A stretch of 64,000 bases of DNA from Methylotenera sp. (lineage in GTDB: Bacteria > Pseudomonadota > Gammaproteobacteria > Burkholderiales > Methylophilaceae): positions 434,001 to 498,000 of the forward strand of contig JABFRQ010000001.1 of the NCBI GenBank assembly GCA_013141075.1, written 5' to 3'. Made by a program: the position numbers and the translations under genes. The notes beneath the pieces were generated by a model. It was not told the origin of the DNA. It ran no database searches and was given only the letters and a program-made list of their open reading frames with translations. This document shows, piece after piece, positions 54,339-63,827 of the stretch; positions within the stretch are counted from its first letter, which is position 1, and each line of letters begins with the position of its first letter.

Positions 54339-57032
54339 ATGACAATCAAACTAAGCAACACACCTAGTAGCAATGAAATCCGTCAGGCCTTCCTTGATTA
54401 TTTTTCCTCCAAAGGCCATCAAATCGTGGCGTCTTCGTCATTGGTACCGCACGGCGACCCTACCCTGCTATTCACCAACGCGGGGATGAATCAGTTTAAA
54501 GATGTGTTTTTAGGTTTTGACAAACGCCCATATACACGCGCAACTAGCAGCCAAAAATGTGTACGTGCCGGCGGCAAACATAATGACCTTGAAAACGTAG
54601 GCTACACAGCGCGCCACCATACATTTTTTGAAATGTTAGGCAACTTTAGCTTTGGCGATTACTTTAAAGAAGATGCGATTGCATACGCTTGGGAATTGCT
54701 CACAGAAGTTTTTAAACTGCCCAAAGACAAACTCACCGTAACTGTCTATGCGGACGATGATGAAGCCTACAACATCTGGCATGACACTATTGGCATGCCT
54801 GCCGAACGTATTATCCGTATTGGCGACAACAAAGGTGCACGTTACGCATCTGACAACTTCTGGATGATGGGTGACACTGGCCCATGTGGTCCATGTACTG
54901 AAATTTTTTATGACCACGGCGACCACCATTTTGGCGGCCCTCCAGGCAGCCCAGATGAAGACGGTGACCGCTTTATCGAAATTTGGAACAACGTGTTTAT
55001 GCAATTCAACCGCGATGAAGCGGGTGTAATGCATCCACTACCAAAACCATCTGTAGATACAGGTATGGGTTTGGAGCGTATTTCTGCGGTATTGCAACAC
55101 GTGCATGCCAACTACGAAATTGATATTTTCCAAGGCTTAATCGCCGCCGCAGCGCGTGAAACCAACACCACAGATTTAAGCATTCCATCACTTAAAGTAC
55201 TAGCCGACCATATTCGCGCGTGCTCATTTTTAATCGCGGATGGGGTGATTCCAGGCAATGAAGGCCGCGGCTACGTGCTACGCCGCATTATTCGCCGCGC
55301 AATCCGTCATGGCTATAAACTGGGTGCCCGCGGCGCATTTTTCTACAAACTTGTACCAGATTTGATCAAGCAAATGGGTGAAGCTTATCCTGAACTTATC
55401 GCGAATCAATCACGCATCATGGATATGTTGAAGTTGGAAGAAGACCGTTTCTTTGAAACCATTGAAAGTGGTATGCAAATCCTTAATCGTGAGTTAATTG
55501 TGAATGCGTTGGATGAGCAGAAAGTAAATGTTGAGAATAAAATAAATCCGCTTTCCGCAAAGAAAATTATTAAATTAAGTGGAAATGTTGCTTTTCAACT
55601 GCACGACACTTATGGCTTTCCACTAGATTTAACTCAAGACGTCTGCCGAGAGCATGGTGTCCCAGTGGATATTGCAGAGTTTGATGCTGCCATGACACGC
55701 CAAAAAGAACAAGCGCGTGCCGCAGGTAAGTTCAAAATGGCAACCAATCTTGAATACAATGGCGCGAATACAGACTTTAAAGGTTATGAAACTTTAGAAG
55801 CTAGCGCTAATATTTTAGCGCTATACAAAGATGGCACAGCAGTGAATCAACTATCAGAAGGCGAGCAAGGCGTTGTGGTATTAGATAACACACCGTTCTA
55901 TGCTGAGTCTGGCGGTCAAGTAGGTGATAACGGCGTGCTTAAAGCCGAAAATGGTATATTTGCTGTGGAAGATACACAAAAAATCCAGGCGGCTGTTTTT
56001 GGTCATCACGGCATTTTAAAAACGGGCAAAATCAGTGTGGGTGAAAGCCTAAAAGCGAATGTGGACTTGGTTGTACGTGCCAACATTATGCGCAACCACT
56101 CAGCCACACACTTAATGCACAAAGCACTTCGCGAAACTTTAGGCGAACATGTGCAACAAAAAGGTTCATTGGTTGATGCGGATAAAACCCGTTTTGACTT
56201 TGTGCATAACGCGCCGATGACCGATGCAGAAATTGCAAAAGTTGAAGCCATTGTCAATGCTGAAATTCTAGCTAACGCCACCTGCCAAGCGCGTGTGATG
56301 GATATTGAATCCGCACAAAAAACTGGCGCGATGATGCTGTTTGGCGAAAAATATGGTGATGAAGTGCGCGTACTGGATATTGGAAGCTCGCGCGAATTAT
56401 GCGGTGGCACACATGTTAGCCGCACAGGTGATATTGGCCTATTCAAAATCACAGGTGAGTCTGGCGTAGCTGCGGGCGTTCGCCGCGTTGAGGCTACAAC
56501 TGGCAATGGTGCATTAAAACTCATCAATTCACAGCAAGCTTTAATTGCGCAATTATCAACCGAGCTAAAAGCACCTACTGGTGAGCTGGCTAACAAGGTT
56601 GCGCAATTAAGTGAGCATGCAAAATCGTTAGAAAAAGAATTAGCGCGCTTAAAATCAAAACTCGCAAGTAGCCAAGGTGATGATTTAGCCGCGCAAGCCG
56701 TTGATGTGAATGGCGTAAAAGTGTTATCTGCCATGCTAGAAGGCGCAGATGCAACCGCGTTGCGCGAAACGATGGATAAGCTAAAAGATAAACTAAAATC
56801 TGCGGCAATAGTCTTAGCAAGCGTGAATGATGGCAAAGTGAGCTTGGCAGCGGGTGTAACGGCTGATTTAACCGCAAAGGTGAAAGCTGGCGATTTAGTG
56901 AATTTTGTGGCACTGCAGGTAGGTGGAAAAGGCGGTGGCAAGCCAGATATGGCGATGGCAGGCGGCACGGATGCTAGTGGCTTGCCAAAAGCGTTAGCAA
57001 GTGTGGAAAGTTGGGTAAAAAGTAAAATGTAA
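54339..57032 (+). CDS. alaS: Alanine-tRNA ligase
   Basis: 897 residues. Catalytic domain: [41 protein letters not shown] and [24 protein letters not shown]. Editing domain: [11 protein letters not shown] and [10 protein letters not shown] zinc site. The C-Ala domain ends [20 protein letters not shown]. It charges tRNA-Ala and edits Ser and Gly. Usual order after recX. Confidence 0.98.
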   Translation: MTIKLSNTPSSNEIRQAFLDYFSSKGHQIVASSSLVPHGDPTLLFTNAGMNQFKDVFLGFDKRPYTRATSSQKCVRAGGKHNDLENVGYTARHHTFFEMLGNFSFGDYFKEDAIAYAWELLTEVFKLPKDKLTVTVYADDDEAYNIWHDTIGMPAERIIRIGDNKGARYASDNFWMMGDTGPCGPCTEIFYDHGDHHFGGPPGSPDEDGDRFIEIWNNVFMQFNRDEAGVMHPLPKPSVDTGMGLERISAVLQHVHANYEIDIFQGLIAAAARETNTTDLSIPSLKVLADHIRACSFLIADGVIPGNEGRGYVLRRIIRRAIRHGYKLGARGAFFYKLVPDLIKQMGEAYPELIANQSRIMDMLKLEEDRFFETIESGMQILNRELIVNALDEQKVNVENKINPLSAKKIIKLSGNVAFQLHDTYGFPLDLTQDVCREHGVPVDIAEFDAAMTRQKEQARAAGKFKMATNLEYNGANTDFKGYETLEASANILALYKDGTAVNQLSEGEQGVVVLDNTPFYAESGGQVGDNGVLKAENGIFAVEDTQKIQAAVFGHHGILKTGKISVGESLKANVDLVVRANIMRNHSATHLMHKALRETLGEHVQQKGSLVDADKTRFDFVHNAPMTDAEIAKVEAIVNAEILANATCQARVMDIESAQKTGAMMLFGEKYGDEVRVLDIGSSRELCGGTHVSRTGDIGLFKITGESGVAAGVRRVEATTGNGALKLINSQQALIAQLSTELKAPTGELANKVAQLSEHAKSLEKELARLKSKLASSQGDDLAAQAVDVNGVKVLSAMLEGADATALRETMDKLKDKLKSAAIVLASVNDGKVSLAAGVTADLTAKVKAGDLVNFVALQVGGKGGGKPDMAMAGGTDASGLPKALASVESWVKSKM

Positions 57033-57121
57033 CACTCCCTCCCCCTTGATGGGGGAGGGTTGGGGAGAGGGTGAGCTTTAGTTACCCCTCTCCCTAACCC
57101 TCTCCCACACGGGGAGAGGGA
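57033..57121. repeat. C-rich/G-rich palindromic repeat between alaS and lysC
   Basis: Alternating CCCTCCCC, GGGGGAGGG, GGGAGAGGG and CCCTCTCCCTAACCCTCTCCC blocks form several nested hairpins over 89 bases. This kind of CTCTCCCTAACCC repeat is a known intergenic element of several proteobacteria. Confidence 0.75.
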
Positions 57122-57143
57122 ATAAATATTAGGGAAAGTGTAA

Positions 57144-58370
57144 ATGGCACTTATTGTACAAAAATACGGCGGCACTTCTGTCGCAAATCCTGAGCGAATT
57201 CGTAATGTCGCTAGGCGTGTAGCGCGCTACAAGGCCATGGGGCATCAAGTAGTGGTGGTGGTTTCAGCCATGTCTGGCGAAACCAACAAGCTGGTTGCGC
57301 TATCAAAAGAGTTAATGGCAGAACCTGATCCGCGCGAATATGACATGATTATCGCCACTGGCGAGCAAGTAACGGTTGGCTTAACCGCGCTGGCCTTAAT
57401 TGAGCTGGGCATTAAAGCTAAAAGCTACACAGGTGCACAAGTTAAAATATTAACCGATGATTCGCACACCAAAGCACGCATTATTCACATTGATCAGCAC
57501 AACCTCAAGGCAGATTTAGACGCAGGCTATGTGTGCGTAGTAGCTGGTTTTCAAGGTGTGGATGAAAACGGTAATATCACAACGCTAGGCCGTGGCGGCT
57601 CTGACACCACAGGCGTGGCACTAGCTGCCGCGCTAGGCGCGGATGAATGCCAAATCTACACAGATGTAGACGGCGTTTATACTACAGACCCACGCGTAGT
57701 GCCTGAAGCGCGCCGTTTAAAATCAATCACCTTTGAAGAAATGCTTGAGCTTGCAAGCCAAGGCAGCAAAGTATTGCAAATTCGCTCAGTGGAATTTGCA
57801 GGTAAATATAAAGTTAAATTGCGTGTGCTTTCAAGTTTTGAAGATGAAGGCGAAGGCACGCTAATTACATTTGAGGAAGATAACACCATGGAACAACCCG
57901 TTATATCTGGCATTGCGTTCAACCGCGACGAAGCCAAAATCACCGTATTGGGCGTGCCAGATACGCCAGGCATCGCCTACCAAATTTTGGGCCCAATTGC
58001 AGATGCCAATGTAGATGTGGATATGATTATCCAAAACACTGGCGCAGATGGCACAACAGATTTTACATTCACAGTGCACAAAAATGAGATGAACAAAGCG
58101 TTAAGTATTTTGCGCGATAAAGTGCAAAACAACATTAAAGCACGTGAAATTATTGGCGATGATAAAGTCGCTAAAGTCGCCATTGTCGGCGTTGGCATGA
58201 AATCACACGTAGGCGTAGCAAGCAAAATGTTCCGCACTTTGGCTGAGGAAGGTATCAACATTCAAATGATTTCAACAAGTGAAATTAAAATAGCTGTAGT
58301 CATTGATGAAAAATATATGGAGCTGGCCGTGCGCGTGCTGCACAAAGCATTTGAACTAGAAGAAGCTTAA
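57144..58370 (+). CDS. lysC: Aspartokinase
   Basis: 408 residues. KYGGTSVANPERI (kinase motif), then TLGRGGSDTTGVALAAALGADECQIYTDVDGVYTTDPR, and two ACT domains (about 265-405, VLGVPDTPGIAYQILGPIADANVDVDMIIQNT). It phosphorylates aspartate for Lys, Thr and Met. AGGGA ribosome site is present. Confidence 0.97.
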   Translation: MALIVQKYGGTSVANPERIRNVARRVARYKAMGHQVVVVVSAMSGETNKLVALSKELMAEPDPREYDMIIATGEQVTVGLTALALIELGIKAKSYTGAQVKILTDDSHTKARIIHIDQHNLKADLDAGYVCVVAGFQGVDENGNITTLGRGGSDTTGVALAAALGADECQIYTDVDGVYTTDPRVVPEARRLKSITFEEMLELASQGSKVLQIRSVEFAGKYKVKLRVLSSFEDEGEGTLITFEEDNTMEQPVISGIAFNRDEAKITVLGVPDTPGIAYQILGPIADANVDVDMIIQNTGADGTTDFTFTVHKNEMNKALSILRDKVQNNIKAREIIGDDKVAKVAIVGVGMKSHVGVASKMFRTLAEEGINIQMISTSEIKIAVVIDEKYMELAVRVLHKAFELEEA

Positions 58371-58434
58371 GCTTATTTTTAACCAAGTCTTTATTCTCGA
58401 GCTATAAATTCTTGAGCTTTAACATCACTTTTGG

Positions 58435-58463
58435 TTGATTTTCAAGGGCGAATCAAGTATTAT
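58435..58463 (+). promoter_or_regulatory. Promoter of tRNA-Ser with GC-rich discriminator
   Basis: -35 TTGATT (58435-58440), spacer 17, -10 TATTAT (58458-58463), followed by CGCGCCC. Such a GC discriminator is typical of stringently controlled stable-RNA promoters. The tRNA begins at 58511. Confidence 0.6.
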
Positions 58464-58510
58464 CGCGCCCTTAATTAGCGAAAGCTAATTTTAGCGTAAT
58501 CGTAATAAAC

Positions 58511-58604
58511 GGAGAGCTGGCCGAGTGGTCGAAGGCACTTCCCTGCTAAGGAAGCATACGGGCTTAACCCTGTATCTAGGGTTCGAATCCCTAGCTCTCC
58601 GCCA
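58511..58604 (+). tRNA. tRNA-Ser (anticodon GCT)
   Basis: 94 bases with CCA. Acceptor GGAGAGC pairs with GCTCTCC; anticodon loop CTGCTAA between TTCC and GGAA-type stems gives GCT; the long variable arm CATACGGGCTTAACCCTGTA is typical of serine tRNA. Confidence 0.95.
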
Positions 58605-58670
58605 GCTTTAACTTAAAGACTGAAATTTGTTCTTTAAGAATTATGCAGTATGTCGTATAATACTGCGCAT

Positions 58671-58747
58671 GCGCCCGTAGCTCAGCTGGATAGAGTACTT
58701 GGCTACGAACCAAGGGGTCGGGCGTTCGAATCGCTCCGGGCGCACCA
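58671..58747 (+). tRNA. tRNA-Arg (anticodon ACG)
   Basis: 77 bases with CCA. Acceptor GCGCCCG pairs with CGGGCGC; anticodon loop CTACGAA gives ACG (read as ICG). A TATAAT lies at 58656-58661, which would start only a few bases upstream. A hairpin (GCAGTAT/ATACTGC) spans that promoter. Confidence 0.95.
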
Positions 58748-58753
58748 TAAAAA

Positions 58754-58790
58754 ACAAAGGCTTACAGATTAATCTCTGTAGGCCTTTTGT
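58754..58790 (+). terminator. Intrinsic terminator after tRNA-Arg
   Basis: ACAAAGGCTTACAGA (58754-58768) pairs with TCTGTAGGCCTTTTGT (58775-58790) with one bulge and one mismatch, followed by CTTTCT. Confidence 0.7.
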
Positions 58791-58988
58791 CTTTCTAAAG
58801 CCCCATGGGTACACCGTACTTTTTACTATCTTTAGATAGTATTAAATCCTCCCCTATGTTATCCGCTTGCACTTGTGGTCTGCCATGTGATTCTATTCAA
58901 TTTGGAAATGGCAAAAGCTTAATGAGATTAAAGCAGGAACCTAATTGAACTAGACCAGCAACAATCATTAAAGCCATTTACAACCTTA

Positions 58989-59450
58989 CTATTTGGACTT
59001 AGCTGAAACTACCCTTGTTGCAACAAAATCTCCTTCAAATCTACCAGCTGGTTTACCTTCACATTTCAGCAATGCTGACACAGCAATTCTAGCCCGATTT
59101 CTGCGCGAAAGTGTTCGCATAAAAAGCTGCCAGGCCTCTGGTTGCGTTACGAATGATTATGCCGTAAAGCTGTCATAGATTGGTTGCTTATACTCCATGC
59201 TATTGCGCTGAATAACAATGCTACAAGCAATGCCAGCATTCTTCAAGCGAACATGCACCAGTGACCATGTTGCAAGAATCGCTACCGCTGATGCACTACC
59301 ACCGAAGATAGTGTTAATGTGATTGATATTCGGCGCTAAAGGTGCGCTCAGAATTACACCTTCATCTCCCGCTTCAATCACGCTAACCTGCATAGCAAGT
59401 GATAGTGGGATATGTTCATTTAGGTATCGCTCAAGTTCATATTTATTCAT
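58989..59450 (-). pseudogene. Thioesterase (YiiD_C type) interrupted by an in-frame stop
   Basis: From ATG 59450 (GGAGGA ribosome site) the frame codes for a hotdog-type thioesterase domain (NINHINTIFGGSASAVAILATWS). It reaches TAA at 59157-59159, and then continues in the same frame with QPEAWQLFMRTLSRRNRARIAVSALL...GRFEGDFVA to TAG at 58989-58991. The total of 153 codons equals the usual length, so one nonsense codon splits an otherwise intact gene. Divergent from arsR. Confidence 0.8.
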
Positions 59451-59490
59451 ATGCTCCTCCTTGTTATTATCATATTCCCAATCAATAAAA

Positions 59491-59526
59491 AATATAATGC
59501 AACATTTCAATAATAGTTGTAATATT
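59491..59526 (+). promoter_or_regulatory. ars operon promoter and probable ArsR operator
   Basis: A -10 TATAAT (59493-59498) overlaps an imperfect dyad with arms AATAT...CAAC and GTTG...ATATT over 59491-59526. It is 6 bases upstream of arsR. ArsR-type repressors usually bind such a dyad at the -10 region. Confidence 0.4.
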
Positions 59527-59531
59527 GCTTT

Positions 59532-59903
59532 ATGGATAAACTTACTGCAACTACTGTTTTTGAATCACTCTCTTCTGGCGTGAGGTTGGACGTCTTTCGT
59601 TTATTGGTAAAAAAAGGCCTAGACGGCATGGTGGCTGGTGAAATCGCCACAACGCTGGATGTGCCGCCAACCAATATGTCATTTCACTTAAAAGCAATGA
59701 CACAAGCACGTTTACTCAGTGTTGAGCAGGAAGGACGATATCAGCGCTACCGAGCCAACATTGCGTTAATGTTAGACACGATCGCCTACCTTACGGAAGA
59801 GTGCTGTTCAGGTAATCCACAGCAGTGTATTGATATGCGCGCAGCATCGGCTTGTTCACCTAGCGTGTTACCACTTATATCAACCAACTCAACAAAGACC
59901 TAA
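59532..59903 (+). CDS. arsR: Arsenic-responsive repressor ArsR
   Basis: 123 residues, winged-helix DNA-binding fold (GEIATTLDVPPTNMSFHLKAMTQARLLSVEQEGRYQRYRA). Cys91, Cys92 and Cys99 (with Cys108) lie at the C-terminal end, the position of the As(III) site in the Acidithiobacillus-type ArsR, unlike the ELCVCDL type. Represses the ars operon until arsenite binds. arsC begins 3 bases later. Confidence 0.92.
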   Translation: MDKLTATTVFESLSSGVRLDVFRLLVKKGLDGMVAGEIATTLDVPPTNMSFHLKAMTQARLLSVEQEGRYQRYRANIALMLDTIAYLTEECCSGNPQQCIDMRAASACSPSVLPLISTNSTKT

Positions 59904-59906
59904 ACT

Positions 59907-60386
59907 ATGAACGTTCTCTTTTTATGCACTGGTAATTCATGCCGCTCCATACTGGGCGAGGCCACTTTTAATCATCTTGCCCCGGCAGGCTGGCATGCAA
60001 TGAGTGCCGGGAGTAAACCCGCAGGTTTTGTGCACCCACGCTCACTGGCATTATTGGCGCGTGAAGGCATATCGACTGAGGGTTATCACAGCAAATCTTG
60101 GGAGAATCTGCCAGCTACGCCAGACATCGTCATATCGGTATGCGGTAATGCGGCAGGAGAAACCTGCCCAGCTTACCTTGGCCCGGTATTAAGAAGCCAT
60201 TGGGGTGTAGAAGATCCAGCGCATGCCACTGGCACAGATGAAGAGATTGATGCAGCGTTTGTTAAAGCATACAGCATTCTGCGCGCGCGTATTGAAGCCT
60301 TTTTGGCTTTATCTTTAGAGACGCTGCAGCATGATAAAACTGCACTTAAAGCCGCAATGGATAAAATTGCAGCTAATATTACTTAA
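59907..60386 (+). CDS. arsC: Arsenate reductase, low-molecular-weight phosphatase type
   Basis: 159 residues. The active-site loop CTGNSCRS (Cys7, Cys12, Arg13) and the relay cysteines Cys79 and Cys87 (VCGNAAGETCPAYLG) fit the thioredoxin-coupled ArsC type. It reduces arsenate to arsenite. Part of arsRCDA. Confidence 0.93.
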   Translation: MNVLFLCTGNSCRSILGEATFNHLAPAGWHAMSAGSKPAGFVHPRSLALLAREGISTEGYHSKSWENLPATPDIVISVCGNAAGETCPAYLGPVLRSHWGVEDPAHATGTDEEIDAAFVKAYSILRARIEAFLALSLETLQHDKTALKAAMDKIAANIT

Positions 60387-60392
60387 GGAAAA

Positions 60393-60758
60393 ATGATGAC
60401 TAAAACAATTCAGGTGTTTGACCCTGCAATGTGCTGCAGTAGCGGTGTATGCGGTACGGAAGTAGATCAGCAATTGGTAAATTTTTCTGCTGATTTGGAT
60501 TGGGCTAAACAAAATGGCGCGCAAATTCAGCGCTTCAATCTGGCGCAACAACCTATGGATTTTGCCAATAACAAGATTGTAAAAGACTTCTTAGAGCGCT
60601 CTGGTCAGGAAGCATTGCCGCTGATTCTGGTCGATGGTGAATTTGCCTTGGCGGGCCGCTATCCAAATCGTACTGAATTGTCGCGCTGGGCAGGAATTGT
60701 CGCAGTAACGGAAATTGCACCAGCTGGTGGATGCTGTAGTGGCGGCAAGTGTTGTTAA
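60393..60758 (+). CDS. arsD: Arsenite metallochaperone ArsD
   Basis: 121 residues. Thioredoxin-like fold with Cys14-Cys15 and Cys20 (AMCCSSGVCG), the arsenite site, plus a C-terminal pair CCSGGKCC. It carries As(III) to ArsA. The first ATG of a pair is used. Confidence 0.93.
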   Translation: MMTKTIQVFDPAMCCSSGVCGTEVDQQLVNFSADLDWAKQNGAQIQRFNLAQQPMDFANNKIVKDFLERSGQEALPLILVDGEFALAGRYPNRTELSRWAGIVAVTEIAPAGGCCSGGKCC

Positions 60759-60796
60759 TCCAACAACATACTTTTAAATAACCTGGGGTAAATTCC

Positions 60797-62551
60797 ATGC
60801 AATTTCTTGATCAACCACCACGCTTTCTATTTTTCACAGGTAAGGGCGGCGTTGGCAAGACGTCCATTGCCTGTGCAACAGCAATCCAATTAGCCGCAAG
60901 TGGAAAGCGTGTGCTGTTGGTAAGCACAGATCCCGCCTCTAACGTTGGACAGGTATTTGGCATTAATATCGGCAACAATATTACAGCCGTTCCAGCAGTG
61001 CCTAATTTAGCTGCCCTTGAAATTGATCCTCAAGCAGCCGCGCAAGTCTATCGTGACCGTATCGTTGGGCCCGTGCGTGGCGTATTACCAGAGGATGTGG
61101 TAAGAGGCATTGAAGAACAACTTTCAGGTGCGTGTACGACTGAGATTGCTGCATTTGATGAATTTACTGCACTACTGATCGATTCACCTGTCACCGATGA
61201 CTACGATCACATCATCTTTGATACCGCACCTACTGGACACACCATTCGTTTACTGCAGCTTCCAGGTGCTTGGAGCGGCTTCCTAGAAGAAGGTAAAGGC
61301 GATGCCTCTTGCCTAGGTCCATTGGCTGGACTAGAAAAACAGCGTGAGCAATACAAAGCAGCAGTAGATGCACTTGCCGATGGTAAGCGCACTAGGCTAA
61401 TATTGGTCGCACGTGCGCAGCAATCCACATTGCGTGAAGTTGCACGTACACATGAAGAGCTGGCGGGTATTGGCCTGAAACAGCAGTATTTGGTCATCAA
61501 TGGCATTTTGCCGAAGATTGAAGCCGAAACTGATATGTTGGCAGCCGCAATTTACAAGCGCGAACAGGCTGCGCTGAATGCTATTCCAGAAGTATTGAAG
61601 CATCTACCGCAAGATCTGGTCGCACTTAAAGCTTTCGACTTGGTCGGTCTTGATGCTTTACGCCAACTATTAACAGACACGCCTTATCAACAGCATGGAA
61701 CTAATGAATCTGCTATTGAAGTAGATAAGCCAAGCCTATCTCAATTAGTTGATAGTATTGCCGCAGACGGTCATGGGCTGGTCATGACCATGGGTAAAGG
61801 CGGTGTGGGTAAAACCACAGTAGCAGCAGCGGTTGCGGTCGAATTGGCGCATCGAGGACTCGATGTACATCTCACCACATCAGACCCGGCAGCCCATCTA
61901 TCAGACACGCTCAATGGCACGCTAGACAATTTAACTGTGAGTCGCATTGACCCACATGAAGAAACTGAGCGCTATCGTCAGCACGTGTTAGAAACAAAAG
62001 GTACCACACTGGATGCTCACGGCCGCGCTCTTCTAGAAGAAGATTTGCGCTCTCCCTGTACTGAAGAAATTGCCGTATTCCAAGCGTTTTCACGCATTAT
62101 CCGTGAAGCTGGTAAGAAGTTTGTGGTGATGGATACCGCGCCAACAGGCCATACACTGTTATTGCTAGATGCAACTGGTGCTTATCATCGTGAAGTAGCG
62201 CGTCAAATGGATAAAGCCAACTTGCACTTTACTACACCAATGATGCAATTGCAGGATCCTAAGCAAACCAAAATACTCATTGTGACGCTGGCAGAAAAAA
62301 CTCCAGTATTAGAAGCCGCCAACCTGCAAGCGGATCTGCGCCGTGCTGGCATTGAACCTTGGGCATGGGTGATTAACAACAGCGTCGCCGCAACCACAAC
62401 CACTTCAGCGTTGTTGCACCAACGTGCACTCAATGAATTAGTCGAAATTAACTCAGTTGCAGAACAGTATTCTAAACGTTACGCAGTGGTGCCGATGCTA
62501 AAAGATGAGCCTATAGGTGTTCAGCGGCTATTAGATTTAGCCGCTGGCTAA
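60797..62551 (+). CDS. arsA: Arsenite-stimulated ATPase ArsA
   Basis: 584 residues, two homologous halves. Walker A GKGGVGKTS (15-23) and GKGGVGKTT (about 332), and each half has the signature DTAPTGHT. Cysteines in CTTEIAAF and CTEEIAVF stretches form the metalloid site. It energises an ArsB/Acr3 pump, but no pump gene follows. Confidence 0.94.
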   Translation: MQFLDQPPRFLFFTGKGGVGKTSIACATAIQLAASGKRVLLVSTDPASNVGQVFGINIGNNITAVPAVPNLAALEIDPQAAAQVYRDRIVGPVRGVLPEDVVRGIEEQLSGACTTEIAAFDEFTALLIDSPVTDDYDHIIFDTAPTGHTIRLLQLPGAWSGFLEEGKGDASCLGPLAGLEKQREQYKAAVDALADGKRTRLILVARAQQSTLREVARTHEELAGIGLKQQYLVINGILPKIEAETDMLAAAIYKREQAALNAIPEVLKHLPQDLVALKAFDLVGLDALRQLLTDTPYQQHGTNESAIEVDKPSLSQLVDSIAADGHGLVMTMGKGGVGKTTVAAAVAVELAHRGLDVHLTTSDPAAHLSDTLNGTLDNLTVSRIDPHEETERYRQHVLETKGTTLDAHGRALLEEDLRSPCTEEIAVFQAFSRIIREAGKKFVVMDTAPTGHTLLLLDATGAYHREVARQMDKANLHFTTPMMQLQDPKQTKILIVTLAEKTPVLEAANLQADLRRAGIEPWAWVINNSVAATTTTSALLHQRALNELVEINSVAEQYSKRYAVVPMLKDEPIGVQRLLDLAAG

Positions 62552-62570
62552 TCAGGTAAAAAGCACTATA

Positions 62571-62639
62571 TGAATCGACTATTTAACTTGCCTAATAAGC
62601 AGCCTGTATTATTCCTACTTATTGCAGCCAGCATCTAGC
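62571..62639 (+). other. Short open frame after arsA, possible remnant
   Basis: From an ATG at 62571 it reads MNRLFNLPNKQPVLFLLIAASI and then TAG. A hydrophobic end suggests the start of a membrane protein cut short. There is no ribosome site of note; its identity is not known. It stands where an arsenite pump gene would be expected. Confidence 0.3.
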
Positions 62640-62657
62640 TCAGATGCTTGAACAGCT

Positions 62658-63827
62658 CTAAAAATCTGCTACTAGCTTTCGCTCGTAAACTCTGTAGCGC
62701 TTATAGGCTCGACCACCAATCGATTCAATAATATTGCGCATACCTGCGTTATCTTCTAGTATCCAAGACAGTTCAATTTGCTTTGTACCAAGGCTAACTA
62801 AGCGTACACGCACCGCATCTATCACTTGAAATGCTAGGCTTGGCCCTAAGCGAGTGTGTTGGAATTTTCGCTTTACGCCCAAGAGCGGTACGCGGGCAGT
62901 ATTGGGGTAGTGCACTTTTAAGCGCCATAACATCTTCAACCAACCGAACGGTAGCAACTTGCCTTGGAGCCCTTGTATTGCTTCGTTGATATTAGGCATA
63001 GCAACAACAAATGCGGCGGCTTCGCCATCAACTTCAGCAATCTGTATCAGTTCCGCATCAACTAAAAAGCGAAGGTTCTTGCCCAGTTCGTGGAACTCAG
63101 CTTCGGTAAACGGCACAAAACCCCAGTTTTCCGCCCATGCATCGTTAAATATATCTCGCAATAAAGAAATTTCTTCATCAAAGCGTTTTAGGTTGATAGG
63201 CCGTACATGCACGCGATGCGCTGATGCCGCGACCAGCCGTAGCATGATTTGTGGTGCTTCAAAATCTGGGGCAATCATGTAAGCAAAAGTATCTACGGCT
63301 TTTTGATACCCACACTGCTCAATATGCTTGCTGTAGTATGGCAAAGCGTGGCTCATCATAAATACTGGCGGGGTATCAAAACCATCTACCAACAAGCCCA
63401 TTTCTTCATTGATAGAAAGGTTAAATGGCCCGCGAACGCGCTTTATTCCTTTATCTTGAAGCCATTGTTCGGCGGTTTTGATAAGCTCGCTAAAGGTTTC
63501 ATTATTATCTTCGGCATCTAGCATCCCGAAAAAACCAGTGGCATCGTCATGCTGCGTTAAGTGCAGCGCGTCTATCTGCGCGCTAATCCGCCCTACAGGC
63601 TGATCGCCACGCCAAGCGATCCACGCTTGCCATTCTGCATGCTGAAAATATGGATTGATTTTTTCTGAAAGATGCATGCGTCGCTCAAGCAACAGTGGCG
63701 AAATCCAAGCTGGATCCGCTTTAAAAACTCGATTTGGTACGCGAATAAAATGATCTAAATCCGCTTTATTATTAACTGGCGTAATGCGCAAAGTAGCAGT
63801 ATTGATTGTGTTGTTGTTTTGCATCAT
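62658..63827 (-). CDS. GNAT-like acetyltransferase family protein
   Basis: 389 residues. A GNAT-like fold is suggested in the N-terminal half (VGRISAQIDALHL, GFFGMLDAEDN) and again near 255-360 (IAEVDGEAAAFVVAMPNINEAIQG, KQIELSWILEDNAGMRNIIESIGGRAYKRYRVYER). Proteins of this layout are widespread but their substrate is unknown to me. It converges with the ars operon and may not belong to it. Two adjacent ATGs start it. Confidence 0.65.
   Translation of the reverse strand: MMQNNNTINTATLRITPVNNKADLDHFIRVPNRVFKADPAWISPLLLERRMHLSEKINPYFQHAEWQAWIAWRGDQPVGRISAQIDALHLTQHDDATGFFGMLDAEDNNETFSELIKTAEQWLQDKGIKRVRGPFNLSINEEMGLLVDGFDTPPVFMMSHALPYYSKHIEQCGYQKAVDTFAYMIAPDFEAPQIMLRLVAASAHRVHVRPINLKRFDEEISLLRDIFNDAWAENWGFVPFTEAEFHELGKNLRFLVDAELIQIAEVDGEAAAFVVAMPNINEAIQGLQGKLLPFGWLKMLWRLKVHYPNTARVPLLGVKRKFQHTRLGPSLAFQVIDAVRVRLVSLGTKQIELSWILEDNAGMRNIIESIGGRAYKRYRVYERKLVADF

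Noticed and set aside
54636..55034. Minus-strand frame inside alaS
   Set aside because: Antisense to a conserved synthetase; no independent evidence.
56006..57175. Long minus-strand open frame over alaS
   Set aside because: It is a shadow of alaS plus the C-rich repeat, with Ser/Pro/Ala-rich low-complexity translation and no ribosome site.
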